This document shows positions 1-5,001 of a stretch of DNA of 5,001 nucleotides, one piece after another. Under the pieces are notes generated by a model. It was not told the DNA's origin and made no database searches. It saw only the letters and a list, made by a program, of their open reading frames with translations. The stretch comes from Oscillospiraceae bacterium. GTDB lineage: Bacteria; Bacillota; Clostridia; Oscillospirales; Ruminococcaceae. Every line of letters starts with the position of its first letter. Position 1 is the first letter of the stretch. Where the stretch lies: assembly GCA_014796735.1 (NCBI GenBank), contig JAAVIG010000055.1:1-5001 (forward strand), given 5' to 3'. The position numbers were made by a program, and so were the translations under genes.

Positions 1-22
1 GAAGCCGCAAATGTTTTTTTCG

Positions 23-49
23 CTTCCTTTTTGCACTGCAAAAAGGAAG
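23..49. repeat. Perfect inverted repeat, 12-bp stem
   Basis: CTTCCTTTTTGC (23-34) and GCAAAAAGGAAG (38-49) are exact complements around ACT. A T-run at 14-20 precedes it on the plus strand. Neither strand has a U-run just 3' of the stem, so it is not a standard terminator. Confidence 0.85.
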
Positions 50-54
50 TGGGG

Positions 55-73
55 TGTGGGGCAAAGCCCCACA
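55..73. repeat. Perfect inverted repeat, 8-bp GC-rich stem
   Basis: TGTGGGGC (55-62) and GCCCCACA (66-73) are exact complements around AAA. This is a very stable small hairpin directly next to the 23-49 stem. No U-run follows it on either strand. Confidence 0.85.
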
Positions 74-127
74 AAGTGAATCATTAAAGCTAACACAGAA
101 GCAGGCAACTAAGCGTCTGCTATGGGC

Positions 128-145
128 GCCGGCATCCATGCCGGC
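128..145. repeat. Perfect inverted repeat, 8-bp GC-rich stem
   Basis: GCCGGCAT (128-135) and ATGCCGGC (138-145) are exact complements around CC. As RNA the inner pair would open to give a 4-nt loop. It forms part of the hairpin series at 1-200. Confidence 0.8.
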
Positions 146-218
146 ACTTTGGGCAGCCGCAGATTCGCATCCTGCGAAGCCGCCGCTTCGGGCGTTCAAG
201 CTTACCGATAACAAATAT

Positions 219-256
219 ACCCGTCAAAACCTCATTTTAATTTGGTTCTGACGGGT
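219..256 (-). terminator. Probable rho-independent terminator downstream of hup
   Basis: ACCCGTCA (219-226) pairs perfectly with TGACGGGT (249-256). After one mismatch the stem continues as AACC (228-231) with GGTT (244-247), leaving a 12-nt A/T-rich loop. On the minus strand the stem is followed by ATATTTGTTAT, a U-rich but imperfect tail. It lies about 65 nt past the hup stop, as expected for the end of the gene run. On the plus strand the nearest T-run (272-278) is too far away, so minus is the better orientation. Confidence 0.55.
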
Positions 257-321
257 TACATTCGGATTTAGTTTTTTTACAGCCCCGTATAATTTTTTAT
301 TAAAACAAGATATATGTTTTT

Positions 322-597
322 TTACTTTGCAACAGCTTCCTTAAGAGCCGAGCCTGCCTTAAAAGCGGGGGTCTTGGTTGCGGCAATGGTGATCTTCTCG
401 CGGGTCTGAGGATTGATGCCCGATCTTTCCGCGCGTTCTCTTACCTCAAAGGTGCCGAAGCCCACAAGCTGTACCTTTTCGCCCTTTACAAGAGCGTCGC
501 TGATAGTGTCAACCACCGCGCCGAGAGCCTCCTCGGAAGCCTTCTTTGTAAGTCCCGTTTTTTCAGCGATAGCTGCTACAAGTTCTGATTTTGTCAT
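322..597 (-). CDS. hup: HU family DNA-binding protein
   Basis: HU is a small basic histone-like protein that binds and bends DNA as a dimer and helps compact the nucleoid. The 91-residue product matches the usual length. The N-terminal helices (MTKSELVAAIAEKTGLTKK and the following helix to about 38) form the dimer core; the beta section carries VQLVGFGTFEVRERAER (42-58), and the DNA-binding arm includes INPQTRE with the intercalating Pro at 63. The C-terminal FKAGSALKEAV is typical. The more common arm sequence GRNPQTGE is here SGINPQTRE, a modest change. ATG 597 follows AAAGGA (616-611) at a rather long 13 nt. It lies last in the run, 32 nt after mazG, and could also be transcribed separately. 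The E. coli-style distinction of hupA and hupB does not apply; IHF is less likely given the organism. Confidence 0.97.
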   Translation of the reverse strand: MTKSELVAAIAEKTGLTKKASEEALGAVVDTISDALVKGEKVQLVGFGTFEVRERAERSGINPQTREKITIAATKTPAFKAGSALKEAVAK

Positions 598-629
598 TTG
601 TTTTTACCGTTCCTTTCTTTATTACAATG

Positions 630-1418
630 TTAATTGTCTTTTTTCGCCGCAAAAAGCTTTAAAACTTCGTCCTGCGGCAGTTGGTCAATGGTTTTGCCCT
701 CCTTGGAGGCTTTGTCCTCCATTTCCCTAAATTGCATTATAAACCGATTTATTGCCATTGTCAAGCTTTTTTCGCTTTCTTTTTTATAAATATTCGATAA
801 ATTGCAGCAGGCAAACAGTATTTCCCCTATTTTTTCCTCTGTTTCGTCATCGTTCGACATCTCCAGTTCCTGAACGCAGTCCTTAAGATATTGAACCGCA
901 AACTCCTTTGTGACACCGTTCAATCCTGCGTTTACCGCCCGTTTGCACACCTTGTCCCCTCTCATTAAGGCGGGCAGTAGCTTTGGCACGCTCTGAAGCC
1001 TTTCGGAAGCCGTTTCCTCTCCCTTTGACTTGCTTTTCAGCGAATCCCAGTTTTTCAGCACCTCGGCGGAGTTTTCCACATGAATATTTCCGAACACATG
1101 GGGATGACGATAAATAAGCTTTTTGCAGATACCGTCGCAAATACCGTCAAAATCAAAGGAACCCGCCTCGTTTTCAAGCTGAGCGTGAAATACCACCTGT
1201 AAAAGCAGATCGCCCAATTCCTCCCGAAGCAACTCGGAATCCTCCGCGTCGATAGCCTCCATGACCTCATACGCTTCCTCAAGCACATTCATTCGTATGG
1301 AGTGATGATCCTGCTCCCTGTCCCACGCGCAGCCGTTTTCACCGCGGAGTATCTTCATTATCTCCACCAGATCGGCTATATTGTAAAAATCCTTTTTGGG
1401 ATAAACTTCATTTTCCAT
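630..1418 (-). CDS. mazG: MazG nucleoside triphosphate pyrophosphohydrolase
   Basis: MazG hydrolyses (d)NTPs to the monophosphate and pyrophosphate, and is thought to clean the nucleotide pool or adjust stress nucleotides in the cytosol. The 262-residue length matches the two-domain family (E. coli about 263). The N-terminal domain is intact: ENGCAWDREQ at 27-36, the metal-binding EEAYE at 47-51 and EELGD at 66-70, LLLQVVFHAQ, and RHPHVFG at 104-110. The C-terminal domain keeps the fold markers (PALMRGDKVCKRA at 149-161; RFIMQFREME at 225-234), but its metal ligands are degraded: KDCVQE and EKIGE replace the expected EExxE and EEMGD. Activity thus probably rests on the N-terminal domain. ATG 1418 has a good ribosome site, AAAGGG at 1432-1427, 8 nt away. 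The gene begins 24 nt after the transporter stop and ends 32 nt before hup, a pairing often seen in Firmicutes. Confidence 0.96.
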   Translation of the reverse strand: MENEVYPKKDFYNIADLVEIMKILRGENGCAWDREQDHHSIRMNVLEEAYEVMEAIDAEDSELLREELGDLLLQVVFHAQLENEAGSFDFDGICDGICKKLIYRHPHVFGNIHVENSAEVLKNWDSLKSKSKGEETASERLQSVPKLLPALMRGDKVCKRAVNAGLNGVTKEFAVQYLKDCVQELEMSNDDETEEKIGEILFACCNLSNIYKKESEKSLTMAINRFIMQFREMEDKASKEGKTIDQLPQDEVLKLFAAKKDN

Positions 1419-1442
1419 TTTTGTTTCCCTTTCATTTAAATA

Positions 1443-3065
1443 TTACTCGGTTCTGAGCGCCTCAACAGGGTCTTTCTTGGAAGCCACTCTCGACGGAATA
1501 ACCCCCGCTATCAAGGTAAGCACCATACTGATAACCACCAGTATAACCGCCCCCACAGCGGGAAGAGTCGCCTTTAAGCCCGCAATGCCCGTTAAGCTGT
1601 ACACAATGGCGTTAATGGGAATAATAAGCAGAAGCGAAACGCCTATGCCGATAACACCCGAAGCCAAGCCCACAATAAGAGTTTCGGCGTTGAACACGGT
1701 GGAAATATCGCCCTTTGACGCGCCTATTGCTCTTAAGATACCGATTTCTCTTGTGCGCTCCAGCACCGAAATGTAGGTGATTATTCCTATCATTATAGAT
1801 GAAACGATAAGCGAAATGCTGACAAAGGCAATAAGCAGATAGGATATACCGCTTATAATATCTGTAATAGAGGACATCAGCAGTGCCACATAGTCGGTGT
1901 ACTTTATCTCGTCATCCTCGGAAACGCCGTCGTTATACGCTGTTATGGCGTCCGAAATCGTGTCCTTGTTACGGAAGGTCTTCGCGTAGATTTTTATAGC
2001 CTCGGGGTCGTCGAAATCCGCGTAGCCTAATTCGCTCAGAACATCGTCATAGCTGCTGTCGGAAAATTTGTCGGGAGTGTATTCGGCAAACAGTGTCTCG
2101 TACTGCGATTCCGCCAGCTCCGTCATACCTAAAGCCGCCGCAAGCTGTTCGATAGTCATTGACGCTAACTGCTGCTCGACCATTGCCGCGTACTGATTTT
2201 TATACTGCTCCGAGACCGCTTCCGACGCAAACTTGAAGATCTCGTCGTCGGTCATCTGGGAAATGTAGGATAAAATGGAGCTTGCGTCAACTCCCATGCT
2301 CTGGGCGTAGTTTTCCGATACCTGCGCCTCAATGTCCTCTCTCGTCACCTGCGCTAAGTACTGCTGTACATATGCCTCCACCTCCGCGCTGTCGGGAATG
2401 GACATGATAAATCTGTATATTTCGGCCTTTTTGCTTGTTTCGGCGCTTTCGATAAAGCTTTTTACTCTTTCCGTCTTTTCCGATACGGCGGGTTCGGTAT
2501 AGTCGTCCGTCCTGAAAGGAAGATCGGAAATAACGTCGTTATCGGTGTCGCCCAGCTGAGCCTTTAATATATCGCTGTCGTTGGTTTTTTGTATAACGTA
2601 GTCGGTCAGACCCTTTGTGTAAGCGACATAGCCTTGAAGCATGGTTGCGGTGGCTTCCTCGTTGGGACGGATAAAGCCCGTTATTTTGAGCTTAAGACCA
2701 ACATCGTCCGAATTGTACATGTATTCAAGTCCCGCGTCGCTTTCGGTAAGATTGGTGTAGCCATTTCCGCCCTCGCTTTTCTGATAGTATTCGCAGGGCA
2801 GGATAACCTTGTATTCCTTATCACAAATTTCCTCATAAGTCCACTCGGTCTCTCCGTAATAATCCACCTCTTCGCCGCGCATTATCGATTTCATCAAATC
2901 GGGAAGCACAGAGGTGTCCTTTAAGCCCAAGGTATATGTTACAATATCGGGAAGCTCGTTGCGCCTTGTAAGTACTACTACCACCTCGTCGTAATTCTGA
3001 GGCCAGCTGCCGTAAACCAAGTCATACTGACTCTTCAGTATGTCGTTTATCCCGCTTCCGTCCTC
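1443..3065 (-). CDS. FtsX-like permease, C-terminal part of the same ABC transporter (after the amber codon)
   Basis: This segment continues the frame directly after the TAG. In full-length numbering it holds most of the extracytoplasmic domain (to about 847), rich in acidic and helical sequence, then TM2 (about 848-874), TM3 (about 905-927) and TM4 (about 944-966). Between TM2 and TM3 lies the hallmark cytoplasmic motif ERTREIGILRAIGASKGDI, and the end is SKKDPVEALRTE, both diagnostic of the MacB/FtsX permease family. No good independent start exists: the first usable codon is TTG at 3020, with no ribosome site at proper distance, and starting there would leave about 390 residues of outer domain with no signal peptide or preceding TM helix. 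It therefore looks like the second half of one protein and not a separate gene. The outer domain contains three similar helical repeats of 31-32 residues. Confidence 0.85.
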   Translation of the reverse strand, partial: EDGSGINDILKSQYDLVYGSWPQNYDEVVVVLTRRNELPDIVTYTLGLKDTSVLPDLMKSIMRGEEVDYYGETEWTYEEICDKEYKVILPCEYYQKSEGGNGYTNLTESDAGLEYMYNSDDVGLKLKITGFIRPNEEATATMLQGYVAYTKGLTDYVIQKTNDSDILKAQLGDTDNDVISDLPFRTDDYTEPAVSEKTERVKSFIESAETSKKAEIYRFIMSIPDSAEVEAYVQQYLAQVTREDIEAQVSENYAQSMGVDASSILSYISQMTDDEIFKFASEAVSEQYKNQYAAMVEQQLASMTIEQLAAALGMTELAESQYETLFAEYTPDKFSDSSYDDVLSELGYADFDDPEAIKIYAKTFRNKDTISDAITAYNDGVSEDDEIKYTDYVALLMSSITDIISGISYLLIAFVSISLIVSSIMIGIITYISVLERTREIGILRAIGASKGDISTVFNAETLIVGLASGVIGIGVSLLLIIPINAIVYSLTGIAGLKATLPAVGAVILVVISMVLTLIAGVIPSRVASKKDPVEALRTE

Positions 3066-3067
3066 CT
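3062..3067 (-). promoter_or_regulatory. Shine-Dalgarno-like AGGAGG overlapping the amber codon
   Basis: The minus strand reads TAGGAGGA, a near-perfect anti-SD complement that begins within the stop codon. In principle a terminated ribosome could rebind here. However, no ATG, GTG or TTG lies 5-12 nt downstream; the nearest in-frame candidates are ATA at 3050 (11 nt) and CTG at 3038 (23 nt), both very poor. Similar AAGGAGGG and GGAGGA strings occur by chance inside mazG (704-697 and 720-715) where Glu, Gly and Asp codons meet. It is probably a by-product of the GAG GAC codons. Confidence 0.25.
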
Positions 3068-3068
3068 A
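3066..3068 (-). other. In-frame amber (TAG) codon inside the transporter gene
   Basis: The minus strand reads CTG CCC TAG GAG GAC (Leu-Pro-stop-Glu-Asp). Glu GAG, Gln CAG, Lys AAG, Trp TGG, Ser TCG, Leu TTG and Tyr TAT/TAC are each one substitution away, and Gln, Glu or Lys would suit this acidic linker. The base after the stop is G. The stops that close hup, mazG, the transporter and the tetR gene are all TAA, so TAG is not used elsewhere in this window to end a gene. Possible readings are a nonsense mutation, an assembly or base-call error, or amber suppression. Confidence 0.95.
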
Positions 3069-4394
3069 GGGCAGCATTTCCTCCCACATTTCCATAGCGC
3101 CCATAGATTCCATCATCGGACTGGACTGCAAAAAATCGTAGGTGCTTTCCATTCCGCCAGCGGAGTACATTATTTTCATTACGTTGGATTCTATTATATT
3201 ACCGTTTATATCTTCGGTATAAATTGGCATTTTTGTGTTATAGGAATAAGCTATGGCGCTTGCGTTGTCCTTGATGTCCGCGCAGTTTTCTATATATTCC
3301 TTAAAGGCTTTCATATTGTTGGTCTGCTTTGCGGAGGAATTAAAGGCGTTAAAAACCTCATACACGTCGGTGTTGGCGCGTACGGTGTTGTATTCTCCAT
3401 TGCCCTCCTCGTCTTCGGCAATGTGCCTGTCCATAATGGTTCCGAACAATCCGCTCAAATCGGTGGTTTCTTTCATTATGCTTATGGGATAGGAAGACAA
3501 GGTTTCCTCCTGCACCGCGTTGATGTAGTTATTGATACCCGTTGAAAGAGCAAGGATAAGCGCGATGCCGATAATGCCTATCGAACCCGCAAAGGAGGTG
3601 AGCAGAGTACGTCCCTTTTTGGTAAGCAGGTTGTTAAGGGAAAGAGATACCGCGGTAAAAAACGACATGGAAACACGCTTTTTCTTGGCGCTTTCTTCGT
3701 TCTTGCCTTCTGGCGCGTCATAAGGGTCTGTATCGCTTATTATTTTGCCGTCGCTTACCTTAACGATCCTTGTTGCGTATTGCTCCGCAAGCTCGGGATT
3801 GTGCGTTACAAGAATAACAAGCCGGTCTTTTGCAATCTCCTTTAACAGCTCCATTACCTGTATGCTGGTTTCGCTGTCCAATGCGCCCGTGGGCTCGTCG
3901 GCAAGCAGTATATCGGGATTGTTTATCAAGGCTCTTGCGATAGCTACGCGCTGCATCTGTCCGCCCGACATCTGATTGGGCCTTTTATGGAGCTGATCCC
4001 CGAGACCCACCTTTTTTAACGCCTCCGCCGCTCTTTTTTTGCGTTCGGATTTCGATACCCCCGAAATGGTCAGTGCCAGTTCAACGTTCGCAAGCACCGT
4101 CTGGTGTGGTATAAGGTTGTAGCTCTGGAAAATAAAGCCGATAGAATGGTTTCTGTAAGCGTCCCAGTCTCTGTCCTTATATTTTTTGGTCGAAACGCCG
4201 TTGATGATAAGGTCGCCCGAGGTAGCGTGATCAAGACCGCCGATAATATTGAGCATGGTGGTTTTGCCGCAGCCCGAATGACCGAGTATGGCGACAAATT
4301 CGTTTTCCCTGAAGGTAATGCTTACCCCCTTTAAGGCGTTGACTAAGTTGTCCTTTTCACCGTACTGCTTAACTATGTCCTTTAATTGCAGCAT
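3066..4394 (-). CDS. ABC transporter ATP-binding domain plus TM1 and start of outer domain (N-terminal part)
   Basis: This 442-residue product carries a complete ABC ATPase that powers the fused permease. Walker A is GHSGCGKT at 38-45, the Q-loop Gln is at 90, the signature MSGGQ at 142-146, Walker B ILLADE at 162-167, the D-loop ALD at 171-173 and the switch His at 198. It most resembles the MacB/LolD/FtsE branch (LADEPTGALD). A charged linker (about 225-240, KNEESAKKKR) leads to one strong hydrophobic helix (about 263-285), then an outer segment that ends at the amber codon after MWEEMLP. ATG 4394 is the start because the domain begins directly with MLQLKDIVKQYG. AAAGGA at 4412-4407 is the ribosome site, 12 nt away. 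Alone it would be an ATPase with one TM and a truncated outer domain, lacking the remaining three permease helices, so it is unlikely to transport. Substrate unknown; antimicrobial efflux is a guess from the TetR neighbour. Confidence 0.9.
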   Translation of the reverse strand: MLQLKDIVKQYGEKDNLVNALKGVSITFRENEFVAILGHSGCGKTTMLNIIGGLDHATSGDLIINGVSTKKYKDRDWDAYRNHSIGFIFQSYNLIPHQTVLANVELALTISGVSKSERKKRAAEALKKVGLGDQLHKRPNQMSGGQMQRVAIARALINNPDILLADEPTGALDSETSIQVMELLKEIAKDRLVILVTHNPELAEQYATRIVKVSDGKIISDTDPYDAPEGKNEESAKKKRVSMSFFTAVSLSLNNLLTKKGRTLLTSFAGSIGIIGIALILALSTGINNYINAVQEETLSSYPISIMKETTDLSGLFGTIMDRHIAEDEEGNGEYNTVRANTDVYEVFNAFNSSAKQTNNMKAFKEYIENCADIKDNASAIAYSYNTKMPIYTEDINGNIIESNVMKIMYSAGGMESTYDFLQSSPMMESMGAMEMWEEMLP

Positions 4395-4397
4395 ATC

Positions 4398-4412
4398 TTA
4401 CATCAGTCCTTT
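4398..4412 (-). promoter_or_regulatory. Transporter ribosome binding site with a start-stop (ATG TAA) mini-ORF
   Basis: AAAGGA (4412-4407) is the only SD-like sequence before the transporter. It lies 12 nt from ATG 4394, which is long, but only 3 nt from an ATG at 4403 that is followed at once by TAA (4400-4398). The order is AAAGGA, CTG, ATG, TAA, GAT, ATG, with the mini-ORF in the same frame as the transporter. A start-stop pair can hold ribosomes or modulate initiation at the next ATG, but here it may be chance. Confidence 0.4.
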
Positions 4413-4429
4413 CTTATTGTTATACATTT

Positions 4430-5001
4430 TTATTTTTTTTTCCACAAGTCGGCGTAATAATTTACGGTTCTTTTGATTTTTTCTTCGTTAACGATTTCGG
4501 TAGTATCTATATTCATTACCTTTAAAACAATGTAATTTATAAGAGAGGAAACGATTGCGGAAGCGGCGGAGTCAAAATCTATCTCTTTGATCTCTCCGTC
4601 TTCGGCTCGTCTCCTTAAAAAATCCGAAATAAAGGTTTTATTGCAGTCGGTTATCGATAAAATATTTTCGCAGGATATAAACTCCTGAACATCGTTTTCC
4701 TTAACTATTATTCTTATAATATCCATATTTTCCCCGATAGTTTCGGCAAAGCCTTTAAACGCGTCAAGGAAAACCTCTTCAATGGGCATACCCTCATAAA
4801 AAGCATAATTGTGAGCCGCTCTGACCTCATTCTGAACCTTCTGAAAGCTTTCGGTGACAATAGTCTGAAAAAGCTCTTTTTTACCGCCGGGAAAATAATG
4901 ATACAACAAGCCGTCCGCAAGACCTACGCGGCGATTGATAGACCGCACCGAAGTTCCCTTGTAGCCGTTTTCCGCAAAAAGCAAACGCGCCGATTCAAGC
5001 A
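4430..5001 (-). CDS. TetR/AcrR-family transcriptional regulator (5' end outside window)
   Basis: This is a one-component repressor-type regulator: an N-terminal helix-turn-helix binds an operator and a helical C-terminal domain binds ligand and dimerises. The frame stays open to the window edge. The codon at 4984 is TTG and is preceded in frame by residues LESAR, so the protein reads LESARLLFAENGYKGTSV, a typical TetR_N first helix, and the true start lies beyond 5001, probably about 10 residues upstream. The HTH follows (TSVRSINRRVGLADGLLYHYF), then the usual GGKKELF. The roughly 140-residue C-terminal domain has no recognisable ligand signature. The gene ends with three Lys codons in a nine-A run and a TAA. 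It lies 35 nt upstream of the ABC transporter on the same strand, which suggests it controls that transporter. Its own promoter and operator would be outside the window. The family call is secure; the target is inferred. Confidence 0.93.
   Translation of the reverse strand, partial: LESARLLFAENGYKGTSVRSINRRVGLADGLLYHYFPGGKKELFQTIVTESFQKVQNEVRAAHNYAFYEGMPIEEVFLDAFKGFAETIGENMDIIRIIVKENDVQEFISCENILSITDCNKTFISDFLRRRAEDGEIKEIDFDSAASAIVSSLINYIVLKVMNIDTTEIVNEEKIKRTVNYYADLWKKK

Larger units (their letters stand above)
1..218. repeat. Gene-free intergenic stretch with a series of short inverted repeats
   Basis: No credible gene is present. Five potential hairpins follow each other: 23-49, 55-73, 100-121 (AGCAGGC with GTCTGCT, one G-U pair, 8-nt loop), 128-145, and 164-178 (TTCGCA/TGCGAA), the last overlapping an alternative CGAAGC/GCTTCG stem at 175-190. 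GAAGCCGC occurs at 1-8 and again at 176-183. GC is higher and more uneven than in the flanking A/T-rich DNA (200-320). This density suggests a dispersed intergenic repeat or a structured RNA. From memory, gut clostridia have such GTGGGG/CCCCAC repeats in many copies, but that cannot be tested here. Confidence 0.5.
1443..4394 (-). pseudogene. Full-length MacB/FtsX-type ABC transporter (ATPase-permease fusion) interrupted by one in-frame TAG
   Basis: The frame from ATG 4394 to TAA 1443 is 984 codons with a single internal stop, TAG at codon 443 (3068-3066). No frameshift is present: the distance between the two open segments is a multiple of three. Reading through gives 983 residues in the order expected for this family: ATPase (about 1-225), TM1 (about 263-285), a very large extracytoplasmic domain (about 286-847), and TM2-TM4 with the FtsX core (about 848-966). 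The sequence across the stop, MWEEMLP-stop-EDGSGINDILKSQYD, continues into the conserved QYDLVYGSWP region without loss. As it stands the gene would give a truncated product, unless the codon is read through or is a sequencing error. I call it pseudogene for caution; both halves otherwise look under selection, with no other lesions. The TetR gene upstream and mazG downstream are closely spaced. Confidence 0.72.

Noticed and set aside
54..251. Plus-strand open frame of 65 codons in the intergenic stretch
   Set aside because: It starts at GTG without a ribosome site, runs through the inverted repeats and the terminator-like stem, and its low-complexity product matches no family I know.
288..293. 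Perfect TATAAT on the plus strand
   Set aside because: No acceptable -35 hexamer lies 16-18 nt upstream and nothing on the plus strand follows; the area is simply A/T-rich.
624..637. Small inverted repeat ACAAT/ATTGT across the mazG stop
   Set aside because: A 5-bp A/T-rich stem is too weak to be a terminator or operator on its own.
617..660. Possible separate hup promoter (TGTAAT-like -10 on the minus strand at the mazG end)
   Set aside because: The only TTG-type -35 is about 20 nt away, too far, so I could not support it.
1477..1776. Plus-strand open frame opposite the permease TM region, and similar plus-strand frames at 413-730, 2589-2924, 3253-3492, 3532-3723, 3745-3975, 4104-4334 and 4288-4476
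   Set aside because: All lie antisense to well-supported genes, lack ribosome sites and show no domain features; they are frame shadows.
3066..3068. Pyrrolysine insertion at the amber codon
   Set aside because: Known pyrrolysine sites are mainly in methylamine methyltransferases; nothing here suggests a Pyl role in an ABC outer domain, and no pyl genes are in the window.
4070..4297. Minus-strand open frames in other phases inside known genes (also 883-1140, 1055-1288 and 4714-4920)
   Set aside because: They overlap clearly coding frames and have no independent support.
1..5001. CRISPR array, tRNA, rRNA, insertion sequence or phage genes
   Set aside because: I saw no regularly spaced repeats, no tRNA-like cloverleaf and no transposase or integrase motifs on either strand.

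Overview
The window looks like chromosome from a low-to-mid GC Firmicute, most likely a gut-type clostridium (Ruminococcaceae/Oscillospiraceae-like). This is inferred from the mazG-hup gene pair, the MacB/FtsX-type ABC transporter with a very large helical extracytoplasmic domain, A/G-rich ribosome binding sites and moderate GC. The genus cannot be fixed from the sequence alone. All recognised genes lie on the minus strand, so transcription runs from high to low coordinates.

Layout in transcription order: a TetR-family regulator whose N-terminus is cut off by the window edge (4430-5001); 35 nt later an ABC transporter of the ATPase-plus-FtsX-permease fusion type (4394 down to 1443); 24 nt later mazG (1418-630), a nucleoside triphosphate pyrophosphohydrolase; 32 nt later a gene for the DNA-binding protein HU (597-322). 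A hairpin at 219-256 is a plausible terminator for this run. The remaining 1-218 holds no credible gene but contains a dense series of short inverted repeats, probably a structured intergenic repeat element.

The most unusual feature is an in-frame amber codon (TAG, 3068-3066) that splits the transporter. The reading frame on both sides is the same, with no frameshift, and together they make a 983-residue protein of normal layout: ATPase, TM1, large outer domain, three C-terminal TM helices. The stop falls in the outer domain. All four gene-ending stops in the window are TAA. The simple explanations are a recent nonsense mutation or a base-call error; amber readthrough or reassignment is a more exciting but unproven alternative.

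Functionally, the TetR regulator probably controls the adjacent transporter (export of a drug, peptide or lipid-like substrate, not determinable here). The close spacing suggests that mazG and hup could be transcribed by readthrough from it, although they are housekeeping genes that often pair in Firmicutes. Apart from the amber codon, the hairpin cluster and a degenerate MazG C-terminal active site, the region is ordinary; I see no clear new multi-gene system.
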